The notes below the pieces were generated by a model that was not told the origin of the DNA, searched no databases, and saw nothing but the letters and a program-made list of their open reading frames with translations. A DNA stretch of 64,000 nt from JAJPHF01 sp035293805 (GTDB lineage Bacteria > Chloroflexota > UBA6077 > JAJPHF01): positions 62,001-126,000 of the forward strand of contig DATGMD010000010.1 in assembly GCA_035293805.1 (NCBI GenBank), given 5' to 3'. The position numbers and the translations under genes are program-made. Within the stretch, counting starts at the first letter, position 1; every line of letters begins with the position of its first letter. Positions 33,979-41,570 of this stretch are shown here, one piece after another.

Positions 33979-35100
33979 ATGCAGACGACCGAAGTCCCAA
34001 GCGCACAGGCCGCGCAAGCGCACGACGCTGCGCTGGAGCAGCTTCACGCCGACATGGCGAAGGGCCATGCCCTGCCCACCTGGGTATACGTGTCGAAGTT
34101 CGTCACGCGCGAGCCGGTGGCCGGCTATCGCCCCTACCTCTGGAAATGGGATCTGTTCCACGGCTTCCTGATGCGGGCCGGCGAGCTGGTCACGCCGGAG
34201 CGCGGCGGCGAGCGCCGCTCGATGGAGCACCTCAACCCCGACCTGGCCTCTGTGTACAGCACGAGCCACACGATCGGCACCGCCTTCCAGCTCGTGCGGC
34301 CCGGCGAGGTCGCGCCCGCCCACCGCCACACGGCGGCCGCGATCCGCTTCGTCGTACAGGGCGGCGGTGGGGAGGTGTACACCGCGGTGCAGGGGGAGAA
34401 GCTCCTCATGGAGGAGAGCGACCTCATCCTCACGCCCCGCTGGACCTGGCACGACCACGCCAACCAGACCGGCCGCGACATCATCTGGCTGGATGCGCTG
34501 GATTACCCCCTCGTGAATCTCCTCCGTACGAGCTTCTTCGAGCCGTATCCGACAGAGCGCCAGCTACTCACCAAGCCAGTCCACTTCACGGCGCAGCGGG
34601 TTGGCCTGGCCCGGCCCGCCGAGCAATACCCCGAGGACGTGCCTATCGTCCGCTACGCCTGGGCCGATACCGCTCCGATCCTCGAATCGCTGCGGGACTC
34701 CGAGGGCAGCCCGTACGACGGCATCCTGCTCGACTACGTCAACCCGTTCACCTCCGGCCCTACGCTGCCGACGCTCGGCTGCCACATACAGATGCTGCGG
34801 CCGGGCGAGCACACGCGCAGCCACCGCGCGACGACCAGCACGGTGTACCTGGTAACGCGCGGCCAGGGGTATAGCGTTATCGCCGGGCAGCGTTTCGACT
34901 GGGCCAAGGGGGACGTCTTCGTGGTGCCACCGTGGACCTGGCATGAGCACGCGAACCAGGCAGTGGGCGACAGCCTGCTGTTCTCGGTCACCGACCGGCC
35001 GGTCCTCGACGCCTTCGGCCACTACCGCGAGGAAGCGCTGACGGCGAACGACGGGCACCAAGAGATCACGTCGGTCTTCGAGCCCCTGACCCGGGTGTAG
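33979..35100 (+). CDS. Bicupin ring-cleavage dioxygenase (gentisate 1,2-dioxygenase family)
   Basis: 373 aa with two cupin domains. N-cupin (about 95-180): PGEVAPAHRHTAAAIRFVVQ carries the iron-binding His pair, then LTPRWTWHDHANQ with the third His. C-cupin (about 275-360): PGEHTRSHRATTSTVYLV and VPPWTWHEHANQ. This is the layout of gentisate, 1-hydroxy-2-naphthoate and 5-nitro/aminosalicylate dioxygenases, which cleave the ring next to a carboxylate with Fe(II). The exact substrate is open. ATG at 33979 follows GGGAG. First gene after the LysR-controlled promoter. Confidence 0.88.
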   Translation: MQTTEVPSAQAAQAHDAALEQLHADMAKGHALPTWVYVSKFVTREPVAGYRPYLWKWDLFHGFLMRAGELVTPERGGERRSMEHLNPDLASVYSTSHTIGTAFQLVRPGEVAPAHRHTAAAIRFVVQGGGGEVYTAVQGEKLLMEESDLILTPRWTWHDHANQTGRDIIWLDALDYPLVNLLRTSFFEPYPTERQLLTKPVHFTAQRVGLARPAEQYPEDVPIVRYAWADTAPILESLRDSEGSPYDGILLDYVNPFTSGPTLPTLGCHIQMLRPGEHTRSHRATTSTVYLVTRGQGYSVIAGQRFDWAKGDVFVVPPWTWHEHANQAVGDSLLFSVTDRPVLDAFGHYREEALTANDGHQEITSVFEPLTRV

Positions 35101-35227
35101 CGCGCCGGCCGTGCGCGCTGGCCCCGGCTGGCACGCCCGTGTCGCGTTCGGTTGGACTGCGCCGGGCGGGGCGAGGGGCTGCCCGTTCGCCAGGCACCCG
35201 AATCCCGCGCCGCGTGGAGGTAGTCAG

Positions 35228-35632
35228 ATGGAGCGGAGGTTCCTCAACCCCTCGGGAGCGCTCAACTCGCTGCCGCGCGGGTATTCCCACGTGGTCCGCG
35301 TCGACCAGCCGGGCGCCGTCGTCTACGTCGCCGGGCAGGGCCCGCTTGACGCGAACCTCGGGCTCGTCGGCGGGAACGATTTCGAGGCGCAGGTGCGCGC
35401 CACGTTCCAGAACATCCAGCGGTGTCTGGAGCTGGCCGGCGCGTCGTTCAACGACGTGGTCAAGATGAACGTCTACGTGACCGACATCAAGAGCCAGCAG
35501 TGGCCGTTCCGCAACGTGCGGGCCGAATTCATCAACACCGAGAACCCGCCCGTCTCGACGATGGTCGAGGTCTCGCGGCTGGCCATCGACGGGATGATGG
35601 TCGAGGTCGACCTGGTGGCCGTCGTCCCGTAA
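35228..35632 (+). CDS. RidA family protein
   Basis: 134 aa, a single chorismate-mutase-like fold subunit, probably trimeric. Family segments: VVYVAGQGPLDANLGLVGG, QVRATFQNIQRCLELAGASF, DVVKMNVYVTDI and the end VEVDLVAV. The catalytic Arg of canonical RidA imine deaminases (in PAR, residue 105 of E. coli numbering) is missing: this protein reads ENPPVSTMVEVSRL. It is therefore a divergent Rid-type, possibly an intermediate hydrolase/deaminase such as 2-aminomuconate deaminase. GGAGG precedes ATG 35228. Confidence 0.9.
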   Translation: MERRFLNPSGALNSLPRGYSHVVRVDQPGAVVYVAGQGPLDANLGLVGGNDFEAQVRATFQNIQRCLELAGASFNDVVKMNVYVTDIKSQQWPFRNVRAEFINTENPPVSTMVEVSRLAIDGMMVEVDLVAVVP

Positions 35633-35667
35633 GCGGCGCGGCGCGCCCAGCCGAAGGGGGAAACAGC

Positions 35668-36831
35668 ATGCTTCACGGGCACCGTGTCTTCGACGCCGAC
35701 GCCCACGTGGTCGTCAGCCAGCGCGCGTGGGCCGACCTGCCCGAGCGCCTGCGCGCGCGCCGGCCGCGCCCCGTCCACGTCGAGGACGCCGAGGAGATGA
35801 GCGGCTACAAGACGTCGTGGTTCTGCGACGGGGTGGTGATCCCCCACCCCTGGGGCGAGCGCGCCCAGCCGGGCAACACCCCGCGCGGCTCCCTCGACCT
35901 CGAGACGTTCCCGGGCGTCGCCACGATGACCGACAGCCGCGTGAGCCTGATGCAGTTCGGGGGACAAGACCTCTCCGATCCCGACGAGCGCCTCAAGATC
36001 ATGGACCAGATGGGCATCGACACGTCGGTGGTCTATCCGTCGACCTTCTACGCCATCTGGACGACCGATCCGGAGCTGGAGGCGGCGCTCTACCGCTCGT
36101 ACAACCGCTATGTTGGGAAAGCGTGTCAGTACAACGCGAAGCGGCTCAAGTTTAGCGGGCTGTTGCCGCTGCGGCACCCCGACGAGGCCTGCCGGGCGAT
36201 TCGCGAGATGCGGGAGCTGGGCGCCGTCGCGGCCATCACCTTCAGCACCGCGGGCGAGCGACTGCTCTCCGACCCGGCGTTCAGCCCCGTGTTCGACGAG
36301 CTGACCCGCGCCCGCCTGCCGCTGTGCATCCACTTCGGCGCCAGCTATCCGCCGCTCTGGAACCTCGCGCGCACCATGTACATGGGCAACATCCTGAGCA
36401 TGTCGGTGCCCGTATTCATGGCCTTCTTCGCCATCACGGCCGGCGGGCTGCTGGACCGCTACCCCGACCTGAAGGTCGCGTTCCTTGAATTCGGCTCAGA
36501 ATGGGTCCTCTACGCGGTACCGCGGATGGACAACTACCTGACGCAGGCCAAGACGAACGGGCTGCCGTACGCCACCGACGTACCCGTGAGGATGATCGAG
36601 GACTACGCGCGGTCGGGTAACATCTACGTCGCCTGTGAGGCCGAGGACCGCGTCCTGCCCCAGGAGATCGAGTGCATCGGCGAGGACCAGATCCTGTTCG
36701 CCTCCGACATCCCCCATCCCGAGATGCGAGAGAACGCCGCCGCGGAGATCCTGGAGCGCAACGACCTGACAGACATACAGAAGCGGAAGATCTTGTGGGA
36801 CAACGCGGCTCGCTTCTTCGGGGAGCCGTAG
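35668..36831 (+). CDS. Amidohydrolase family 2 protein, first copy
   Basis: 387 aa metal-dependent TIM-barrel hydrolase or decarboxylase related to ACMSD (aminocarboxymuconate semialdehyde decarboxylase). DADAHVVVS near residue 10 stands where the family has a DxHxH metal site, CIHFGASYPPLW at about 211, and FASDIPHPEM near the end with the metal-binding Asp. RIMD-type helix LKIMDQMGIDTSVVYPS is typical. It begins 35 bp after ridA and stops one base before the binding-protein gene, so it belongs to one operon. Reaction unknown; decarboxylation or hydrolysis of a ring-cleavage product is plausible. Confidence 0.88.
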   Translation: MLHGHRVFDADAHVVVSQRAWADLPERLRARRPRPVHVEDAEEMSGYKTSWFCDGVVIPHPWGERAQPGNTPRGSLDLETFPGVATMTDSRVSLMQFGGQDLSDPDERLKIMDQMGIDTSVVYPSTFYAIWTTDPELEAALYRSYNRYVGKACQYNAKRLKFSGLLPLRHPDEACRAIREMRELGAVAAITFSTAGERLLSDPAFSPVFDELTRARLPLCIHFGASYPPLWNLARTMYMGNILSMSVPVFMAFFAITAGGLLDRYPDLKVAFLEFGSEWVLYAVPRMDNYLTQAKTNGLPYATDVPVRMIEDYARSGNIYVACEAEDRVLPQEIECIGEDQILFASDIPHPEMRENAAAEILERNDLTDIQKRKILWDNAARFFGEP

Positions 36832-36832
36832 G

Positions 36833-37987
36833 ATGCCCGCGCGGCCCACCCGCCGGCGCGCGCTCGCCCGGTCGCTTGTCGCGAGCCTCGCCGGCGCGCT
36901 CATCCTCATGACGCTCCTGGCATGCGCGCCAGCCGCCCAGCCGTCGGCTGCTGGACCGGCGTCGGCGGCCACCAGCGCGCCGCCGGCCGCGGTGCCCGCG
37001 GCGAGCAGCTTGGCCGCTCAGGACGCGGCGCCGGCGCCGAGCGCCGCGCTCCAGACGGTCACTATCGGCGTGATCAACACGATCGCCGACGCGCCCTTCT
37101 ACCTTGCGGACAAGCGGGGCTACTTCCGCGAGGCGGGCATCCAGCCCGAGATGCAGGTCTTCCAGAGCGGCGCGCTGATGATCGCGCCACTGAGCGCCGA
37201 CCAGCTCGACGTGGTCGGCGGCGGCGCGCTCTCCGCCGGCCTGTACAACGCCGTGGGGCGGAACATCAACCTCCACATCGTCTCGGGGCACTATGGCGAG
37301 GACGGCTCGATCGCCTCCGTACTGCGCAAAGACCTGGTCGACAGCGGGCGGGTGAAGAGCGTCGCCGACTTCAAGGGGCTGAAGCTCCAGCTCGCGGCCG
37401 AGTGCATAGAGCCGGAGGTGTCGGCGGCTCAGTACCTGGCGACGGGCGGGCTGACGATGAACGACGTGGAAACGGTCTACATGGCGTTTGGCGACGTGCC
37501 GGCGGCCATCGCCAACGGCAGCCTCGACGTGGCCAACCCCCCGGAGCCCCTCCCGATCCTGATGGAGGGCAACGGCACCGGTGTGATCCTGCACCGTTAC
37601 GAGACCAACCGCCAGCTCGCGGTCATGCTCTACTCGCCCGCCTTCTCCAGCAGGAAGGAGCTGGCCACCGGCTTCATGGAGGCGGTCCTGCGGGGCAAGC
37701 GCGACTACTACAACGCGCTGTTCGGCGACCGGCGCGACCGCGACGAAGTGATCCAGATCATGATCGACACCACCCCCGTGAAGCAGCGCGCGCTCTACGA
37801 CCAGATCGTGCTGCCGCGCGTGGACCCGAACGGCGACCTCAACCGTGCGAGCATGGCCGAGGACCAAGAGTACTACCTGGCCAAAGGCTGCCAGCCGCAG
37901 CGCATCGACCTCGCACGGGCGATCGACACCAGCTTTCTGGACGCTGCGCTGGAGCGGCTCGGGCGTTACCAGGGTGGCTCGCCCTAA
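36833..37987 (+). CDS. ABC transporter substrate-binding lipoprotein (NMT1/SsuA-like), first of three
   Basis: 384 aa. Lipoprotein signal: basic N-terminus, hydrophobic stretch, LTLLAC with the lipidated Cys at 31, then an Ala/Pro-rich tether of about 40 residues. The mature part has the NMT1/THI5 pattern: FYLADKRGYFREAGIQPEMQ, then ALSAGLYNAVGR and a helical end DRDEVIQIMIDTTP. Such proteins bring a small aromatic or sulfonate substrate to an ABC importer; no permease or ATPase gene is near. Confidence 0.9.
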   Translation: MPARPTRRRALARSLVASLAGALILMTLLACAPAAQPSAAGPASAATSAPPAAVPAASSLAAQDAAPAPSAALQTVTIGVINTIADAPFYLADKRGYFREAGIQPEMQVFQSGALMIAPLSADQLDVVGGGALSAGLYNAVGRNINLHIVSGHYGEDGSIASVLRKDLVDSGRVKSVADFKGLKLQLAAECIEPEVSAAQYLATGGLTMNDVETVYMAFGDVPAAIANGSLDVANPPEPLPILMEGNGTGVILHRYETNRQLAVMLYSPAFSSRKELATGFMEAVLRGKRDYYNALFGDRRDRDEVIQIMIDTTPVKQRALYDQIVLPRVDPNGDLNRASMAEDQEYYLAKGCQPQRIDLARAIDTSFLDAALERLGRYQGGSP

Positions 37988-37998
37988 GCCGTGGATGC

Positions 37999-38039
37999 CC
38001 GCTTGCACGATTCACCCTACGGGTGAATCGTGCAAGCGG
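37999..38039. repeat. Very long perfect hairpin after first binding-protein gene
   Basis: 19-bp perfect stem: left arm 37999-38017 (CCGCTTGCACGATTCACCC), loop TAC, right arm 38021-38039. It begins 11 bp after the stop. No T-tract, so it could be a terminator, an mRNA stabiliser protecting the upstream message, or a dispersed REP-like repeat. Confidence 0.65.
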
Positions 38040-38096
38040 CGACTGACGGAATGAGGGCGCATAACCGCCATCCCGAAGCAGTGAGGAGGCTAGCCG

Positions 38097-39236
38097 ATGG
38101 AGCGCCGGGAGTATCGCGCGATCGACTGCGACGGCCACGTGCTGGAGCCGCCGGGCATGTGGGAGCGGTACATCGACACGGAGTACAAGCCGCAGGCCCC
38201 GAAGATCATTCAGGACGGCGCGGGCATCGAGTGGCTCCTGGTTGAGGGACGGCTGATGCCGAAGGCGTCGGGCCGCGCGCGGGGCAAGACCGATGGCCTC
38301 AACCTGAGCCCGACCCAGGGCTACACGGCGCGGCCGGCGGGCGCTTTCGATCCGAAGCGGCGCCTCCAGGATCTCGACGCGCTCGGCATCGAGGCGGCCG
38401 TGCTGCTCCCCACTCAGGGGCTTGGGATCGGCGGGGTGCGCGACCCGAAGCTCGCGGCGGCGCTCTGCAAAGCCTACAACACCTGGGCGGCCGAGTATTG
38501 CAGCATCGCGCCCGATCGCCTGATCGGCGTGGCCGTCGTGCCGCTGCAGGACGTGGACGCCAGCATCCGCGAACTGGAGCGCGCCGTCAAGGAGTACGGC
38601 TTCAAGGCCGTGTCGGTCCGGCCCAACCCGTACTGGGTGCGCGAGGGCACGCGCACTCTCGACAACCCCGCGCTCGACCCCTTCTACGCGGCCGTGGCGG
38701 ACCTCGGCGTGCCGCTGATGATCCACGAGGGGACGGGCGTCAACATGCCGACGGCCGGCGCCGACCGCTTCGACGTCTTCTTCTTCACACACATGGTGGC
38801 CCATCCGTTCGAGCAGATGCTCGCCTCGCTGTCGCTGATCGGCGGCGGCGCGCTGGAGCGGCACCCGAACTTGCGCCCGGTGTTCCTCGAGTCGGGCTGC
38901 TCGTGGCTGCACTACTGGCTCTGGCGCATGGATGAGCACTACGAGAAGCGCGGCCGGGAGGTACCATGGCTGCGGCAGAAGCCCTCGGACTACTTCCGCC
39001 GCCAGTGCGCCATCTCCTGCGACCCCGACGAGCCGAACATCGCCACCACGGTCGAGTACGTGGGTGCCGAGTGCTTCGTGTTCGCCACCGACTACGCCCA
39101 CTGGGATGGCGTGGCCGATCCGGTCGCCGAGTTTCTAGAGCACAGCACGCTGCCTGACAGCGTGAACCGCCTGATCCTGCGCGAGAATGCCGGTCGTTTG
39201 CTGCGCCTGCCCTCGGTCGTCGGCAGCGGGGTCTAA
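38097..39236 (+). CDS. Amidohydrolase family 2 protein, second copy
   Basis: 379 aa, ACMSD-like TIM barrel, paralogous to the gene at 35668 but clearly diverged. AIDCDGHVLEPPGMWERYI replaces the HxH site with a single His, as in a large environmental subgroup; LMIHEGTGVNMP and FATDYAHWDG carry the other metal-site residues, and GCSWLHYWLWRMDEHY is typical of that subgroup. GAGGAGG precedes the ATG. It stands between two binding-protein genes and two long hairpins. Confidence 0.88.
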   Translation: MERREYRAIDCDGHVLEPPGMWERYIDTEYKPQAPKIIQDGAGIEWLLVEGRLMPKASGRARGKTDGLNLSPTQGYTARPAGAFDPKRRLQDLDALGIEAAVLLPTQGLGIGGVRDPKLAAALCKAYNTWAAEYCSIAPDRLIGVAVVPLQDVDASIRELERAVKEYGFKAVSVRPNPYWVREGTRTLDNPALDPFYAAVADLGVPLMIHEGTGVNMPTAGADRFDVFFFTHMVAHPFEQMLASLSLIGGGALERHPNLRPVFLESGCSWLHYWLWRMDEHYEKRGREVPWLRQKPSDYFRRQCAISCDPDEPNIATTVEYVGAECFVFATDYAHWDGVADPVAEFLEHSTLPDSVNRLILRENAGRLLRLPSVVGSGV

Positions 39237-39249
39237 GCTGACTCACCAG

Positions 39250-39290
39250 GTTAGCACAGCGGTCTGACGTTGCCAGACCGCTGTGCTAAC
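39250..39290. repeat. Long perfect hairpin after second amidohydrolase
   Basis: Left arm 39250-39266 (GTTAGCACAGCGGTCTG) and right arm 39274-39290 are exact 17-bp complements around a 7-nt loop, 13 bp behind the stop codon. No T-tract. The rest of 39291-39550 holds no complete gene, but its open frame encodes a second lipoprotein-like leader (see the next gene). Confidence 0.6.
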
Positions 39291-39550
39291 GCATCGGCCA
39301 CGACCGCCTCCTCGTCAGCGCGAGACGCGTGCAGCCGGAGAGACAACAGGCGATGGTACCGCTCCCTAGAGCAGCTAGCGCTCGACCGTGCGGGGCCTGT
39401 CATCGTCTGCTGCGATCAGCGTTCGTCGGACCGTTGTTGGGCTTGATGGCCGTTGGGTGTGCGGGTGGTCACACTCCCCCGCCGCCCTCAAAGCCCCCGT
39501 CGTCCTTACGGCGTGGAGCGCCGCCCCAACCTGCAGGGGAAGTTGCCGGT

Positions 39551-40711
39551 ATGCGCTGCTTGACCGCTGCGCTCTGTGCGCTGGTGTTCCTCGTCGGTTG
39601 CGGGGGGGGCGCATCCAGTGGTCGCTCGTCTGCGCCCTCCCCTGCTGCCGGCGGCGCCGCTCCCCAGGCTGCCGCCCCGACAACGGCAACTAACGCTACG
39701 GCCTCTCACCCTGCGGGAGCAGCGCCCGCTGAGCGTACCGCGGCATCTACCGGCGCCAGTCCTGCAGAGCCTGAGGGCGTGCGGGTAGCGGACCTCGGCC
39801 TGGCCACCGACAGCTACACGTACCTCGCGATCGAGAAGGGCTACTTCCAAGAGCAGGGCCTGGAGGTGACTCTCGAGCATTTCGACACGGCGGCGCGCAT
39901 GGTGGCGCCGATGAGTGCCGGCCAGCTCGACGTGGGCCGGGGCACGCCCAGCGCTGGGCTATTCAATGCCATCGCACGTGGTGTCCCATTGAAGATCGTC
40001 GCGGACCACGCGCGCGTCATTCCCGGGAGCGCCGATTATGCCGTGGCCCTTCGTGCCGGACTCGCTGACGTGATCAACAGCTACGCCGACCTCAAGGGCC
40101 ACACCCTGGCTTACACTGGTGAGGCCAGCGGTAACGAGGCGAACCTCGACCTCGCGCTGCGCCAAGGGGGCCTGACGATCGACGACGTGGTCGCGATCGA
40201 CATGGCGTTCCCCGACATGCTCCCGGCGCTCAGCAACGGCGCCATCGACGGCGCGCTGCTCGTCGAGCCGTTTCTCACCCTGGGCGAGCAACGCGGGGTG
40301 CTCACCCGCTGGCGCACTGGCCCCGACTTCGCCCTGGGCCAGGAGCTGGCCGTGTTGATATACGCCCCCGGGTTCGCGGAGGAGAAGCCCGCGCTGGCGC
40401 AGCGCTTCATGGTAGCCTACTTGCACGGGCTGCGCGACTACTATGATGCCTTCTTCGGCAGCCGCCAGCACCAGGATGAGGTCATCGCGGTGCTCGTCCG
40501 CTACACCACGATCAAGGATGCGAACCTGTGGCGACAGATGGCGCCGATGGGCGTCGACCCGAACGGGCGAGTCAACGTCGCGAGTCTGAAGGCGAAGCAG
40601 GACTGGTTCATCGCGCGGGGTCAGCAGCAGACCGCGATCGATCTGGATCAGGTGGTCGACCAGCAATACATCGACGCTGCCCGGACGCAGCTTGGCACGC
40701 TTAATCCGTAG
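39551..40711 (+). CDS. ABC transporter substrate-binding lipoprotein (NMT1/SsuA-like), second of three
   Basis: 386 aa from ATG 39551. Lipoprotein signal MRCLTAALCALVFLVGC with Cys17, a long Ala/Thr/Pro tether, then DLGLATDSYTYLAIEKGYFQ, MSAGQLDVGRGTPSAGLFNA and the C-terminal helix RDYYDAFFGSRQHQDEVIAV, which matches the first binding protein in layout. The frame is open upstream to 39329 and encodes another, complete-looking lipobox (LLGLMAVGC), so either a longer protein with two signals or a decayed fusion is possible; AGGGGA before 39551 favours the short form. Confidence 0.88.
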   Translation: MRCLTAALCALVFLVGCGGGASSGRSSAPSPAAGGAAPQAAAPTTATNATASHPAGAAPAERTAASTGASPAEPEGVRVADLGLATDSYTYLAIEKGYFQEQGLEVTLEHFDTAARMVAPMSAGQLDVGRGTPSAGLFNAIARGVPLKIVADHARVIPGSADYAVALRAGLADVINSYADLKGHTLAYTGEASGNEANLDLALRQGGLTIDDVVAIDMAFPDMLPALSNGAIDGALLVEPFLTLGEQRGVLTRWRTGPDFALGQELAVLIYAPGFAEEKPALAQRFMVAYLHGLRDYYDAFFGSRQHQDEVIAVLVRYTTIKDANLWRQMAPMGVDPNGRVNVASLKAKQDWFIARGQQQTAIDLDQVVDQQYIDAARTQLGTLNP

Positions 40712-40824
40712 CCAGAGCCCGATCGCGGTGAGGGGGCAGGGACCCACCGGCACTCTGTCGGCTGTGCCGCCTTCAGCCCGGCTCAATAGCGCTTCGCCTG
40801 CAGTGTAGAGGAGAAGACTGGCTT

Positions 40825-41457
40825 ATGACCGAGGCGCTCACCACTCTGCGTGACCTCGTGTACCCTCCCCTGACCGCGCTGGTCGTCGTCGACATGCAGA
40901 ACGACTTCTGCGACTCCCGTCACTTCCCCATGGCCGAGCCAATGCTGCCGCGCCTGGTGCGCTTCACCGCTGCGGCCCGCGCCGCCGGCTTGCCCATCAT
41001 CCGCTTCCGCATGCTGAACACTCCGCAGACCAGCTCAGCTGTCTGGACCAGCCATCTCGGCGAGGGGCCGATCCAGCACCAGATCTGTGTGCCAGGTACT
41101 CCCGGCGCCGAGTTCCACCCCGATTTTCAGCCTGCACCTGGGGATATCGTCATCACGAAGCCGCGCTACAGCGGCTTCATCGGCACCAACTTCGAGACGA
41201 TCCTGCGTACGCTCGGTGTGCGGGCGCTGATCTGCACCGGCATCGCCACCAACGTGTGCGTCGAGTCACTGGCGCGCGACGCCTTCCAGCGCGACTACTA
41301 CACGATAGTCGTCAGTGACTGCACCGCAACACGCAGCCAGGCCGAGCACGAGGCTAGTCTGCACATCCTCCGTCGGCGATTTGGTGTGGTGGCCACGGCG
41401 GACGAGATCATCGCTTGTTGGCAAGACGCAGCGGTAACCGCACACGGAGCACCTTAA
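40825..41457 (+). CDS. Isochorismatase-family cysteine hydrolase
   Basis: 210 aa alpha/beta hydrolase of the nicotinamidase/N-carbamoylsarcosine amidase/maleamate amidase type. Catalytic triad visible: Asp23 (VVVDMQNDF), Lys112 (VITKPRYSGF) and Cys145 (GIATNVCVESLARDAF). The cis-peptide before Val-Cys is conserved. AGAGGAGAAG precedes the ATG. In a ring-cleavage cluster an amidase of this type would release ammonia from a maleamate-like intermediate; that role is inferred from context. Confidence 0.93.
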   Translation: MTEALTTLRDLVYPPLTALVVVDMQNDFCDSRHFPMAEPMLPRLVRFTAAARAAGLPIIRFRMLNTPQTSSAVWTSHLGEGPIQHQICVPGTPGAEFHPDFQPAPGDIVITKPRYSGFIGTNFETILRTLGVRALICTGIATNVCVESLARDAFQRDYYTIVVSDCTATRSQAEHEASLHILRRRFGVVATADEIIACWQDAAVTAHGAP

Positions 41458-41570
41458 AACACGGGCGACCTCCATACCCACGAGCCGAGCGGGGCCGGGG
41501 TTGGAGCTTTCCTCTGGCCTACCGGGGCATCTCTCCTTCAACTCACATCACGCACCTTAGGGGAGTTGGG

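Noticed and set aside
37999..39290. CRISPR repeats or IS ends
   Set aside because: The two hairpins differ in sequence, are not spaced as an array, and no transposase or cas gene is near.
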